Source: a candidate division WOR-3 bacterium | GTDB lineage: Bacteria > SDB-A | Reading direction: 5' to 3' | Assembly (NCBI GenBank): GCA_016926475.1 | Contig: JAFGON010000059.1 | Span: 1 to 6,161 of the forward strand | Length of the DNA: 6,161 nt | Part shown: positions 1-6,161 of the stretch, piece by piece | Layout: each line of letters begins with the position of its first letter | Position numbering within the stretch: position 1 is the stretch's first letter | Position numbers and translations under genes: made by a program | Notes under the pieces: generated by a model | Database searches by the model: none | What the model was told of the DNA's origin: nothing | The model's input: only the letters and a program-made list of their open reading frames with translations

Positions 1-756
1 AAGTTGAAGAAAATACCAGCAAAAAAAATTAAGGAAAAAATCTTATCAGCGGCGAAAGCTACAGCAATTTCAGATCTTCTGAAAAGGAGTCCTAAAACTC
101 TCAGCGGAGGAGAAAAACAACGATGCGCTCTCGCCAGAGCACTCGTCACTGAACCTGATGTTCTTTTGCTTGATGAACCAATGAACGCACTCGACCCAAA
201 CAATAGGGAGAAAATGAGAGCATTTTTAAAGCAAATCCATGAAGAGTTTCAAATTACGGTTATCCACGTCACGCATGACTTTGAAGAAGCTATCGTTTTG
301 GGAGAAAGGGTCGCTGTCCTTAATAAAGGTTTTTTGGTTCAGACTGGAAGCCCACAAGAGATCATGAAGAGCCCGAAAAACGAATTTGTAGCTGATTTCG
401 CTCTCTCCAGAAATGTTTTCAAGGGAAAAATAACAACCACAGAAAACGGATATTCACTGGTAGATATTGGAGGTACTCAAATAATCGTTGTGACTGAAAA
501 AAAAGGAGAAATCAACTGTTCTATAAGACCCGAAGAGATTATCCTTTCCCGTGAAAAAATACACTCGACCGCCCGTAATTGCCTTAAAGGGACTGTTGAA
601 GATATTTCACACAGAGGTTTTTATGCGCTTATTAAAGTATTCGCGGGTCAGGAATTTATATGCTTGGTGACCCTTTCAGCCCTGGAAGAATTCGCCATTT
701 CAAAAGGGCAGACCGTATGGATAATTTTTAAGGCTTCAGCTGTCAACGTATTCTGA
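1..756 (+). CDS. wtpC: ABC transporter ATP-binding protein, tungstate/molybdate type (5' end cut off by window)
   Basis: This is the cytoplasmic ATPase subunit of an oxyanion importer, which hydrolyses ATP to drive tungstate or molybdate through a permease. The frame is open to base 1 and there is no Walker A motif, so roughly the first 100 residues lie upstream; the TTG at base 4 is not a real start. Counting from that TTG codon, the signature motif LSGGEKQR is at residues 33-40, Walker B VLLLDEP at 53-59, the D-loop NALD at 61-64 and the switch histidine in VTHD at 89-92. Residues about 172-250 fit a C-terminal TOBE/Mop-like region (SIRPEEI near the beginning, FKASAVNVF at the end), which in ModC/WtpC/CysA-type ATPases serves regulation or oxyanion sensing. 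The WtpA-type gene starts 15 bases after the stop, which supports tungstate/molybdate over sulfate or iron as substrate. The gene order (ATPase before binding protein) implies that the permease is upstream. The family call is firm; the choice of WtpC over ModC rests on the neighbour. Confidence 0.9.
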   Translation, partial: KLKKIPAKKIKEKILSAAKATAISDLLKRSPKTLSGGEKQRCALARALVTEPDVLLLDEPMNALDPNNREKMRAFLKQIHEEFQITVIHVTHDFEEAIVLGERVAVLNKGFLVQTGSPQEIMKSPKNEFVADFALSRNVFKGKITTTENGYSLVDIGGTQIIVVTEKKGEINCSIRPEEIILSREKIHSTARNCLKGTVEDISHRGFYALIKVFAGQEFICLVTLSALEEFAISKGQTVWIIFKASAVNVF

Positions 757-760
757 GAAA

Positions 761-766
761 AGGAGG
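761..766 (+). promoter_or_regulatory. Ribosome binding site of wtpA
   Basis: AGGAGG lies five bases before the ATG at 772, in the short gap after the ATPase stop codon. It is a full Shine-Dalgarno match, fixes the wtpA start and suggests strong translation from the shared operon transcript. Confidence 0.9.
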
Positions 767-771
767 AATTT

Positions 772-1890
772 ATGAGGAAAGCTAGTTCGATCAAGGTTTT
801 TATACTTCTGATCACTCTTATGAGTGCTGTTTGGGGCTGTTCAAAAAAACCAGAAATGGCTGAGTTACAGCCCACTGTTCTAAGTATTTATCATGCGGGT
901 AGCCTTTCGGTTCCTTTTGAAAGTCTCAAAGCAGAATTTCAAAAAGACCACCCAAATGTCGAAATTATAATAGAGTCCGGGGGAAGCGCTGGACTGATAA
1001 ACAAGATAATAACAGTGGTCGAAGCGGGTGAGGTTCCTCCCGACATTATGGCTTCAGCAGATTACAAACTTATCCCCAGCAGGCTCTACGAGAAGGATCT
1101 CGCTGATTGGTATATTGCTTTCGCCAGGAATGAATTGGTTCTTTGCTATCGCGATGGAGCTCCGTTTTCCGAAGAAATTCATAACGGAACAAGGACATGG
1201 TATGAAGTCTTAAAAAATGAGCCGGTCAGCTATGGGCACAGCAACCCGGATGACGATCCTTGCGGATACAGATCCCTGATGGTTATCCAGCTTGCCGAGC
1301 TCGTGTATTTTGAAAGGGCGTTTGATTTCGGTCTCGAGGCGGATCCTGAAGCCGAAATGCTCTATGATGTTTTAATTCCGGGTTCAGAAGAGGAAAGGGG
1401 AAGATCGGGGGGTGAGAACACAGACGCCAGACCTGGCAAGAGCCAGGAAATCGTCAGGACCAAATCAGTTGACCTCATCAGTTCCCTTCAGTCCGGAGAC
1501 CTCGACTATGCTTTTGAATACAGATCTGTCGCTGTCCAGCACGATTTGAATTATATTGACCTTCACCCTGCAATCAATCTCGGCTCGATAGGGCAAATTG
1601 AAGGAGCCGAATTTTTATATGAAGATTTTTATCAAAACGCTACAATAAAAATATTGGCTGAGATCGACCCTGAAAAGGTTTACAAAGATATGAAAGGTGA
1701 ACCTGTGGTTTACGGTATTGCCTCCATTAAAAGTGGACAGAACCGGGAAATGGCTTATGAATTTATAGCGCTTTTACTTTCTGAGAAAGGGCAACAGCTC
1801 ATGGAAGAAAGCGGACAACCTTTTTTAAATCCCTTGGTCTGTGATCATCCGGAGAATTTGCCACAGTTGTTGAAAAGTTTTTTTGAATAG
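772..1890 (+). CDS. wtpA: Tungstate/molybdate ABC transporter substrate-binding lipoprotein, WtpA type
   Basis: This is the extracytoplasmic binding protein that captures tungstate or molybdate for the ABC importer. The 372-residue product starts with a lysine/arginine-containing n-region, a hydrophobic stretch (about residues 9-22) and a lipobox ending VWGC, so Cys23 is the likely lipidated residue; Trp before Gly is unusual there. The residue after Cys23 is Ser, which in a diderm would not retain it in the inner membrane. The mature part has the WtpA-type opening YHAGSL (40-45), an SGGSAG loop (69-74), NPDDDPCGYR (159-167) and DYAFEYRSVA (245-254). In the Archaeoglobus homologue an Asp and a Glu help to coordinate the metal; by position Glu249 and one of Asp160-162 are the likely equivalents, which is inference. 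Length fits the family. A charged, Gly-rich stretch (about 205-228) between the lobes looks like a surface loop. It is probably cotranscribed with the ATPase upstream. WtpA is preferred over bacterial ModA because of these motifs; tungstate against molybdate preference cannot be read from sequence. Confidence 0.92.
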   Translation: MRKASSIKVFILLITLMSAVWGCSKKPEMAELQPTVLSIYHAGSLSVPFESLKAEFQKDHPNVEIIIESGGSAGLINKIITVVEAGEVPPDIMASADYKLIPSRLYEKDLADWYIAFARNELVLCYRDGAPFSEEIHNGTRTWYEVLKNEPVSYGHSNPDDDPCGYRSLMVIQLAELVYFERAFDFGLEADPEAEMLYDVLIPGSEEERGRSGGENTDARPGKSQEIVRTKSVDLISSLQSGDLDYAFEYRSVAVQHDLNYIDLHPAINLGSIGQIEGAEFLYEDFYQNATIKILAEIDPEKVYKDMKGEPVVYGIASIKSGQNREMAYEFIALLLSEKGQQLMEESGQPFLNPLVCDHPENLPQLLKSFFE

Positions 1891-1935
1891 GTTTTCATAA
1901 ACATATTCAACACACCGAAGAGGTTTTACTATTTT

Positions 1936-1981
1936 CCGTTCTGCCGGTTTATGACGGCTTGGATCAGAGCGGTTTTCTTTT
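1936..1981 (+). terminator. Rho-independent terminator after wtpA
   Basis: An 8-bp stem pairs CCGTTCTG (1936-1943) with CAGAGCGG (1965-1972), with one G-T wobble. A smaller CCG/CGG stem can form inside the loop. The run TTTTCTTTT follows at once (1973-1981). It lies 45 bases after the wtpA stop and would end the transport operon before the promoter of the next gene. Confidence 0.65.
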
Positions 1982-2017
1982 ATAAAAATATTCAGACAGT
2001 TTGGTTTTCAACTTTCT

Positions 2018-2046
2018 TTGACACTTCGCATCACTGATTTTATCAT
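2018..2046 (+). promoter_or_regulatory. Sigma70-type promoter of the Type IIG-like gene
   Basis: A perfect -35 box TTGACA (2018-2023) is separated by exactly 17 bases from TATCAT (2041-2046), five of six matches to the -10 consensus. Transcription would begin near 2052-2055, giving a leader of only about 25 bases before the ATG at 2079. It sits just after the terminator at 1936-1981, so the downstream gene has its own transcription unit. Confidence 0.75.
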
Positions 2047-2078
2047 TTCTACAGAGATTGTGCTGATATTACAGAAAT

Positions 2079-5000
2079 ATGAATACAGAAAAATTTAAAG
2101 AGCTTGTAGTTAAAATTCTGCAGAGTCCTTTCGAAAGAGAAGGATTCATCTTTCTCGTCGATAATTTGTTTAAAAATTTCCAAAAAAATTCCTTTTCCTA
2201 TGCTACGGACATAACAGCCATAGAAGATTATGGATTCATCCATAGCTATGAGGTAATAAGAAAAACCAATAAAGGCCAAAACGCTGAAATTATCATTGTA
2301 AGGATAAAAGAGGATTTATCTTCAGAATACTTTTATTCAGCGTTGGAATATTTCATCTCCCGATATGTAGCCGATTCCCGGAACAAGAAGTTAAAAAAAC
2401 CTTTTATAGCGGCTTTTGTATTGCCGTGTGCGGATTCCTGGATGTTGTCATTCGTCCAATCCAGCAAAAGTAATAATATCGAATGTTTTTACTGGTGCTC
2501 AGCCGGGAAATACGAAAGCAGTTGCGCTTCGCAAAAATTTTTAACACCTCTTTTAAAGTCGAGAAAGTGTGTTGCTTTGAATGATTTGAAAAACGCTTTC
2601 GATGGAAGGAGAATACGGAAGGATTTTTTGGAGAAATTCAAAAGTTTTTGTATTAGTCTTGAACAATCAATACAAGATGAGTTACGGAGATACCCGGAAA
2701 GTCGAAAGAAAGCGAATATGGATGTTTCTGAATTTGTAATAAGCCTGTTGACTGACCTCTTGTTCTTGTTCATTCTGGAAAAAAAAGGATTTTTCGTTTG
2801 CGGAGACCGAAGTGAAGGATATGAAAAATCCCTTAAAAATCTTTTTGAAAAAAACCTGAAAGAGAATGGAAATTATTACAGAGATGTATTGCTACCAACG
2901 CTAAAAAAAATAGCCCTGAGTGAATCTTCAAACGGGAAGATTCATAATCCAGAAAACTCTATTCCCCTTTTTCACCGTCTTTTGTTTAAACACAAGGAGT
3001 TTGACAACACGCTACATAACAATATCCGAATTCCCAATGATATGTTCTCCAGTTTAAACGCGACGAAAGACAAGTTTATTGGAGACGGCATACTGGATTT
3101 TTTTGGGCGTTATAACTATAAGTTAAAGGACGACGAAATAAATGAAATTAGTATGTCAATAACCCCTGAAGTGCTCGGTCAAGCTTTTGAAAATCTCAAA
3201 GAACTCAAAATTAGAAAGAAAAGCGGAACTTTTTACACACCCCAAACTATTGTCAAATATATGTGCCGTGAAAGTTTGAAAAACTACTTAACGTCGAACA
3301 TGAATGCAATGATCAAGACCGGAGACATAGAAAATTTAATTGAATGTTCCGAGCCTCTTTCTCAATTCAGGCTAAAAATGCTTCAAGGAGGTCAACATCG
3401 TTTCGGATTTGAAAATTGTAAATTGCTTGAAAGAGTAATTAAACGCGCGAGGGAAATTGACGGATTATTAGACCGAATTCGCGTCTGCGATCCTGGAGTT
3501 GGTTCAGGGGCTTTCGTTTCAGGCATGCTGAGCCTTATAGTCGGTTTAAGGCACTTTCTCACTCCTTATTTGATTTCGGATGAAAATGAGAAAATTTTTG
3601 ACAGGTCTGAAGGGGGAAGAAGTTTATGCGATCTGACGAAACACGCTATTGAAAATTGCATCTACGGAGTCGACATAGACGGTCAAGCAGTTGAGATGAC
3701 AAAAATTCGTCTGCTCCTCCGCCTTGCCGGAGATTTGAAAGTTTCAAAAATTTATCGAAATTCAAAAAAAAGGAATTTAGAAAAGTTTAAAAATATTGAC
3801 TTTAAAATCAAAACAGGAAATTCCCTGCTGTCCGGAGGTGACTGTTCAGATGAAATGTTTAAAACCCATAAGTTTGATTTCAGGGAGCAATTTCCCGAAG
3901 TCTTTGGTGAAAAAAACGGATTTGACATTATAATAGGTAATCCGCCATATATAGGCGAGAGAGGCAACAAAGAGGTTTTCAGAACCGTAAAAAAGGGGAA
4001 ACTCAGTGCATTTTACTCTGGAAAGATGGATTATTTCTACTTCTTTTTTCACCTCGCTCTGAACGTTGTCAAGGAAAAAGGGATAATCGCCTTTATAACG
4101 ACCGATTATTTTCCTACCGCCACCGGCGCAAAAAAGCTTAGGTTCGATTTAAAAAACAGAGCCATTGTCAGGAGTATGACGGATTTTAACGGATTGAAAA
4201 TTTTTAATTCAGCCCAAGGTCAACATAATATGATAACGGTTTTGGAAAAGGGCAAAAACGACGAAGCTCTTGCGCGGGTCAGCAAAACTCAAAGGAAAGG
4301 ATTCGCGACTTCTCGAATCCTGATGAAAATTCTTGATGGAAATGATTCTGAAACACTTTACAGCAAAATAAAGCAAAAAGACTTATACGAAGGAAATGAA
4401 TCCTATATCAGAACTGGCACTAAAGTTTTTTTTGGCAATAACGAAAAACTCCTTCAGAGGATTTTCTGTAAAATCGAAATCGATTCGGTGCGGCTTGATC
4501 TTATTTGCAACATAAACCAGGGGATTGTCACCGGAGCCGATAAAGTCACCAAAAAGCACATAGATCGCTTTGGCATAAAAGCAAAAAAGGGGGAGGGAAT
4601 ATATGTCCTCTCGGATGCTGAAGTATCGGGATTGAATTTGGATGAAAAAGAAAGGGGTATTCTTAAACCGTGGTTTAAAAACAGTTCAATTTTCAGGTGG
4701 TATACAGAACAGTTGAGCCGTGAAAAGGTCATTTACGCTGATAAAAAATCAGACAATTTGAATTGTGATAAAATAAAAAACCATCTTGAGAAGTACAAAA
4801 AAATATTGGACAATTCTTCATCTAATTCTCCTTATCTCCACAGGCCGAGAGGCTTGGATTTTGAAGGCGAAAAAATCGTCGTCCCTCAGAGAAGTCCGAA
4901 AAATACCTTCGGATACAACAAAATTCCATGGTACGCCAGCGCGGATGTATATTTCATAACAGAGAAGGACAGGGCATTCCCTTTGAAATACATTTTAGCC

Positions 5001-5297
5001 ATTCTCAATTCCAAATTATACTATGTATGGCTTTACAGCAAAGGAAAGAGAAAGGGGTGTAATTTGGAACTGTATCAAAAACCCCTCTCGGAAATTCCCG
5101 TTAAAAAGGTCTCTAAAAGAGATATGCTACGGGTCGTTTCTGTCGTCGAAAAAATTCTCGAGACGCCACATGGGGAGAGTTCTTTTGCTATCGGCAAATT
5201 TGAAAATGATATTGACCTGTTGATCTATAAAATATACGGTCTCTCCTCAGATGAAATCAGAATCATTGAATCAATAAACAACCCTGGTATATTCTGA
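2079..5297 (+). CDS. Type IIG-like restriction-modification enzyme (Eco57I-type N6-adenine methyltransferase with TaqI-like specificity domain)
   Basis: A single 1072-residue chain that should bind a DNA target and methylate adenine using S-adenosylmethionine; relatives also cut DNA. Residues 1-170 form an N-terminal domain, the position of the nuclease in Type IIG enzymes, but no clear PD-(D/E)xK motif is visible. Residues about 175-375 are the helical connector (hydrophobic helix ending FLFILEKKGF, 229-238). The methyltransferase core follows in gamma-class order: motif X SGTFYTP (382-388), motif I DPGVGSGAF (471-479, with Gly where Ala is usual), the acidic strand YGVDIDGQAVEMTKIRLLL (529-547), KTGNSLL (578-584) and the catalytic NPPY (621-624). 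The C-terminal half is target recognition: NINQGIVTGADKV (811-823), LKPWFKN (862-868), HRPRG (921-925) and YILAILNSKL (971-980). Start: an in-frame stop at 2064 leaves this ATG as the only sensible one, although no Shine-Dalgarno sequence precedes it. No separate R, M or S gene accompanies it. Sampled 60-base stretches are about 22-23% GC, against about 42-52% in the transport genes, consistent with acquisition by transfer. Confidence 0.9.
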   Translation: MNTEKFKELVVKILQSPFEREGFIFLVDNLFKNFQKNSFSYATDITAIEDYGFIHSYEVIRKTNKGQNAEIIIVRIKEDLSSEYFYSALEYFISRYVADSRNKKLKKPFIAAFVLPCADSWMLSFVQSSKSNNIECFYWCSAGKYESSCASQKFLTPLLKSRKCVALNDLKNAFDGRRIRKDFLEKFKSFCISLEQSIQDELRRYPESRKKANMDVSEFVISLLTDLLFLFILEKKGFFVCGDRSEGYEKSLKNLFEKNLKENGNYYRDVLLPTLKKIALSESSNGKIHNPENSIPLFHRLLFKHKEFDNTLHNNIRIPNDMFSSLNATKDKFIGDGILDFFGRYNYKLKDDEINEISMSITPEVLGQAFENLKELKIRKKSGTFYTPQTIVKYMCRESLKNYLTSNMNAMIKTGDIENLIECSEPLSQFRLKMLQGGQHRFGFENCKLLERVIKRAREIDGLLDRIRVCDPGVGSGAFVSGMLSLIVGLRHFLTPYLISDENEKIFDRSEGGRSLCDLTKHAIENCIYGVDIDGQAVEMTKIRLLLRLAGDLKVSKIYRNSKKRNLEKFKNIDFKIKTGNSLLSGGDCSDEMFKTHKFDFREQFPEVFGEKNGFDIIIGNPPYIGERGNKEVFRTVKKGKLSAFYSGKMDYFYFFFHLALNVVKEKGIIAFITTDYFPTATGAKKLRFDLKNRAIVRSMTDFNGLKIFNSAQGQHNMITVLEKGKNDEALARVSKTQRKGFATSRILMKILDGNDSETLYSKIKQKDLYEGNESYIRTGTKVFFGNNEKLLQRIFCKIEIDSVRLDLICNINQGIVTGADKVTKKHIDRFGIKAKKGEGIYVLSDAEVSGLNLDEKERGILKPWFKNSSIFRWYTEQLSREKVIYADKKSDNLNCDKIKNHLEKYKKILDNSSSNSPYLHRPRGLDFEGEKIVVPQRSPKNTFGYNKIPWYASADVYFITEKDRAFPLKYILAILNSKLYYVWLYSKGKRKGCNLELYQKPLSEIPVKKVSKRDMLRVVSVVEKILETPHGESSFAIGKFENDIDLLIYKIYGLSSDEIRIIESINNPGIF

Positions 5298-5331
5298 AAA
5301 CTCTTACGCACAGGTTCCAGCCCCAAGTCTT

Positions 5332-5355
5332 ATCGAAAAAAAAGCGATCTTTTTT
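5332..5355. terminator. Possible bidirectional terminator between convergent genes
   Basis: AAAAAAG (5338-5344) and CTTTTTT (5349-5355) form a 7-bp stem around the loop CGAT. On the plus strand the T-run follows ATCG/CGAT pairing (5332-5335 with 5345-5348) as an alternative stem; on the minus strand the hairpin ends in eight T. The stem is almost all A-T and therefore weak, but it lies in the gap between two genes that run towards each other, where a shared terminator is expected. Confidence 0.4.
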
Positions 5356-5412
5356 CCATGGGTGTTACACTTCGTCAAAATTTTAAAGTTTTCGTCCTTG
5401 AGTTTTGATTTT

Positions 5413-6000
5413 TTATAATTTTCTGCTGTCATACGACCAATGCAACAGAGCTTGTCTTTGTTTTTTTCTGCAGTTGAAATCTTCCGGGATGCAATTTTTT
5501 TTTACCTGGGTAATATGCCTTTTCATCGCTTTCCAGCGTTTGATCTGTCTTATGTCATCTTCATGTCTTCTGCCCATGTAATATCGGCAATACCACTGGA
5601 ACCAACCCCTCGGGTCATCCGGGTGTATCCAGCCCTTTTGCCGCCAGACATACAGGGGCTGGCTTGCGTTTACATGGAAGAAATTTAATTTTGGATCATG
5701 TCTTTCGGGGCATAACTTTGCGTTGACAAACCAATCAACGGGGAATTCATCCCGGCAATCTGTCATATACTTTCCGCCAAACACGCCAAGCTCCAACATT
5801 TCTTTTGGAGTCAAATCCGGATTAAAGTTTGGGTCAAAATTATCACCGGGTTTTTCTGAAAGTTCATAAATATAGTTTTGCTGCATTTTATCGTTGACTT
5901 TAACTGTTTTTTTCATTTTTATTTTTGATGGCGCAAAACAACTCCTGTAGCGGCGTGTCCGGTTGCCATACTCTGCCAAATTTATACCAAAAATTTTCAT
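5413..6000 (-). CDS. Conserved-looking hypothetical protein of unknown function, Trp-rich with basic C-terminus
   Basis: I cannot assign a function. From the ATG at 6000 the product is 195 residues. From about residue 55 it looks like a compact, constrained domain: FDPNFNPDLTPKEMLELG (55-72), VFGGKYMTDC (73-82), the acidic-aromatic DEFPVDWF (84-91), DPRGWFQWYCRYYMGRR (129-145) and a basic tail with 16 Lys/Arg against 6 Asp/Glu in residues 140-195. There are seven Trp and six Cys; Cys170 and Cys177 are a possible pair. No signal peptide or membrane segment is seen. From memory only, this motif block recurs in unannotated proteins of diverse organisms. The basic, aromatic C-terminus could suit nucleic-acid contact, which is speculation. 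The start is doubtful: residues 1-38 look unlike the rest, and Met29 (5916) or Met39 (5886) may be the true start, but none of the three has a good ribosome binding site. It converges on the Type IIG-like gene with a 115-base gap and shares no operon with any gene seen here. Sampled GC is near 45%, closer to the transport genes. Confidence 0.75.
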   Translation of the reverse strand: MKIFGINLAEYGNRTRRYRSCFAPSKIKMKKTVKVNDKMQQNYIYELSEKPGDNFDPNFNPDLTPKEMLELGVFGGKYMTDCRDEFPVDWFVNAKLCPERHDPKLNFFHVNASQPLYVWRQKGWIHPDDPRGWFQWYCRYYMGRRHEDDIRQIKRWKAMKRHITQVKKNCIPEDFNCRKKQRQALLHWSYDSRKL

Positions 6001-6080
6001 GAAATCAATCTAAATAAAAACGGCAAAAATATGTTTGGGGGGAAGTTTAGATATCCGATAAATCAATATAGAAAATTTTC

Positions 6081-6129
6081 GGAGAGGGAGGGATGTGCTT
6101 CACCTTCGGTAAACCATTCCCTCCCGCTT
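6081..6129 (-). other. Structured element: long hairpin with 8-bp purine/pyrimidine outer stem
   Basis: On the minus strand GGGAGGGA (6125-6118) pairs with TCCCTCCC (6093-6086). Inside, TTTACC (6113-6108) pairs with GGTGAA (6104-6099) around a GAA loop, with a TG/CA step between the two stems. One inner pair is G-U on the minus strand but becomes an A/C mismatch on the plus strand, so minus-strand RNA folds better. No T-run follows on either side, so it is not an ordinary terminator. I do not recognise it as a known riboswitch or RNA family. Confidence 0.45.
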
Positions 6130-6137
6130 ACTTCATA

Positions 6138-6160
6138 AGTTCACAGCACAGCTGCGAACT
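6138..6160 (-). other. Structured element: near-perfect 10-bp hairpin with 3-base loop
   Basis: On the minus strand AGTTCGCAGC (6160-6151) pairs with GCTGTGAACT (6147-6138) around the loop TGT. All ten pairs form if one G-U wobble is counted; on the plus strand that pair is an A/C mismatch. It lies eight bases from the outer stem of the next hairpin and at the very edge of the window, so any further structure upstream on the minus strand is cut off. Confidence 0.45.
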
Positions 6161-6161
6161 A

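Noticed and set aside
648-875. Antisense open frame across the ATPase/wtpA junction.
   Set aside because: It overlaps two firmly identified genes and their ribosome binding site, and its product has no recognisable features.
2489-2773. Antisense open frames within the Type IIG-like gene (also 3752-3970, 3846-4052 and 4454-4732).
   Set aside because: All lie wholly inside a well-supported gene and show no domain or ribosome binding site; they are by-products of its codon use.
2018-5297. BREX or DISARM methyltransferase as the identity of the large gene.
   Set aside because: No companion genes of those systems are visible, and the architecture (N-terminal domain, methyltransferase, TaqI-like specificity domain in about 1070 residues) fits a solitary Type IIG-style enzyme. 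More distant neighbours cannot be excluded.
5440-5688. Plus-strand open frame of 82 codons opposite the 195-residue gene.
   Set aside because: The minus-strand reading has the compact, motif-rich composition of a real protein; the plus-strand product does not, and it has no ribosome binding site.
5928-5969. Hairpin with CAAC/GTTG arms considered as an integron attC site.
   Set aside because: The arms do not fit the RYYYAAC/GTRRRY core-site pattern, and there is no integrase or second site.
6086-6125. Resemblance of the minus-strand stretch TTTACCGAAGGTG to segments near the 3' end of 16S rRNA.
   Set aside because: The match covers about a dozen bases and the flanks do not follow the rRNA sequence; no rRNA gene is present.
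6093-6161. Plus-strand reading frame of 23 codons starting at an ATG (beginning MCFTFGKPF) and open to the window edge, with GGAG eight bases upstream.
   Set aside because: It is too short to judge and lies entirely inside the two hairpins. The purine run that resembles a ribosome binding site is one arm of the outer stem. Sequence beyond 6161 is needed.
6129-6161. Possible tail of an upstream minus-strand gene ending at the TAA in 6130-6128.
   Set aside because: Only about ten codons are visible, they overlap the perfect hairpin, and nothing is recognisable in them.
1-6161. CRISPR arrays, tRNA genes and insertion-sequence transposases.
   Set aside because: No spaced direct repeats, cloverleaf sequences or transposase motifs were seen on either strand.

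Overview
The window looks bacterial and rather AT-rich. It has a strong AGGAGG ribosome binding site, a near-consensus sigma70-type promoter, rho-independent terminator hairpins and a lipoprotein signal peptide. The tungstate/molybdate-binding protein is of the WtpA type, common in archaea and in anaerobic bacteria that use tungsten or molybdenum enzymes. An anaerobic bacterium, possibly of an uncultivated lineage, is the best guess; nothing in the window fixes the taxon.

Layout. (1) Bases 1-1890 are the end of an oxyanion-uptake operon: the 3' part of an ABC ATPase with a C-terminal TOBE region (WtpC/ModC type), then, 15 bases later, a lipoprotein that binds the anion (WtpA type). The permease is not in the window and probably lies upstream. 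A hairpin followed by a T-run at 1936-1981 closes the operon. (2) A clean -35/-10 pair at 2018-2046 drives a single large gene, 2079-5297. It encodes a 1072-residue Eco57I/TaqI-like enzyme of Type IIG style, with an adenine methyltransferase core and its own target-recognition domain in one chain. The gene is visibly more AT-rich than the transport genes and has its own promoter, so it reads as a self-contained restriction-modification cassette. (3) The gap 5298-5412 holds a small A-stem/T-stem hairpin that can end transcription from both sides. (4) A convergent minus-strand gene, 5413-6000, encodes a Trp-rich, Cys-containing protein with a basic C-terminus and no known function; its true start is uncertain. 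(5) Bases 6001-6161 contain no convincing gene but hold two adjacent hairpins. Both fold better as minus-strand RNA than as plus-strand RNA.

The ATPase and WtpA work together: WtpA captures tungstate or molybdate outside the cytoplasmic membrane and hands it to a permease powered by the ATPase. The Type IIG-like enzyme would act alone in methylation and possibly cleavage of foreign DNA. No sequence evidence links the 195-residue protein to either system. The points most worth following are the minus-strand structured region, that orphan protein, and the N-terminal domain of the Type IIG-like enzyme, in which no standard nuclease motif is visible.
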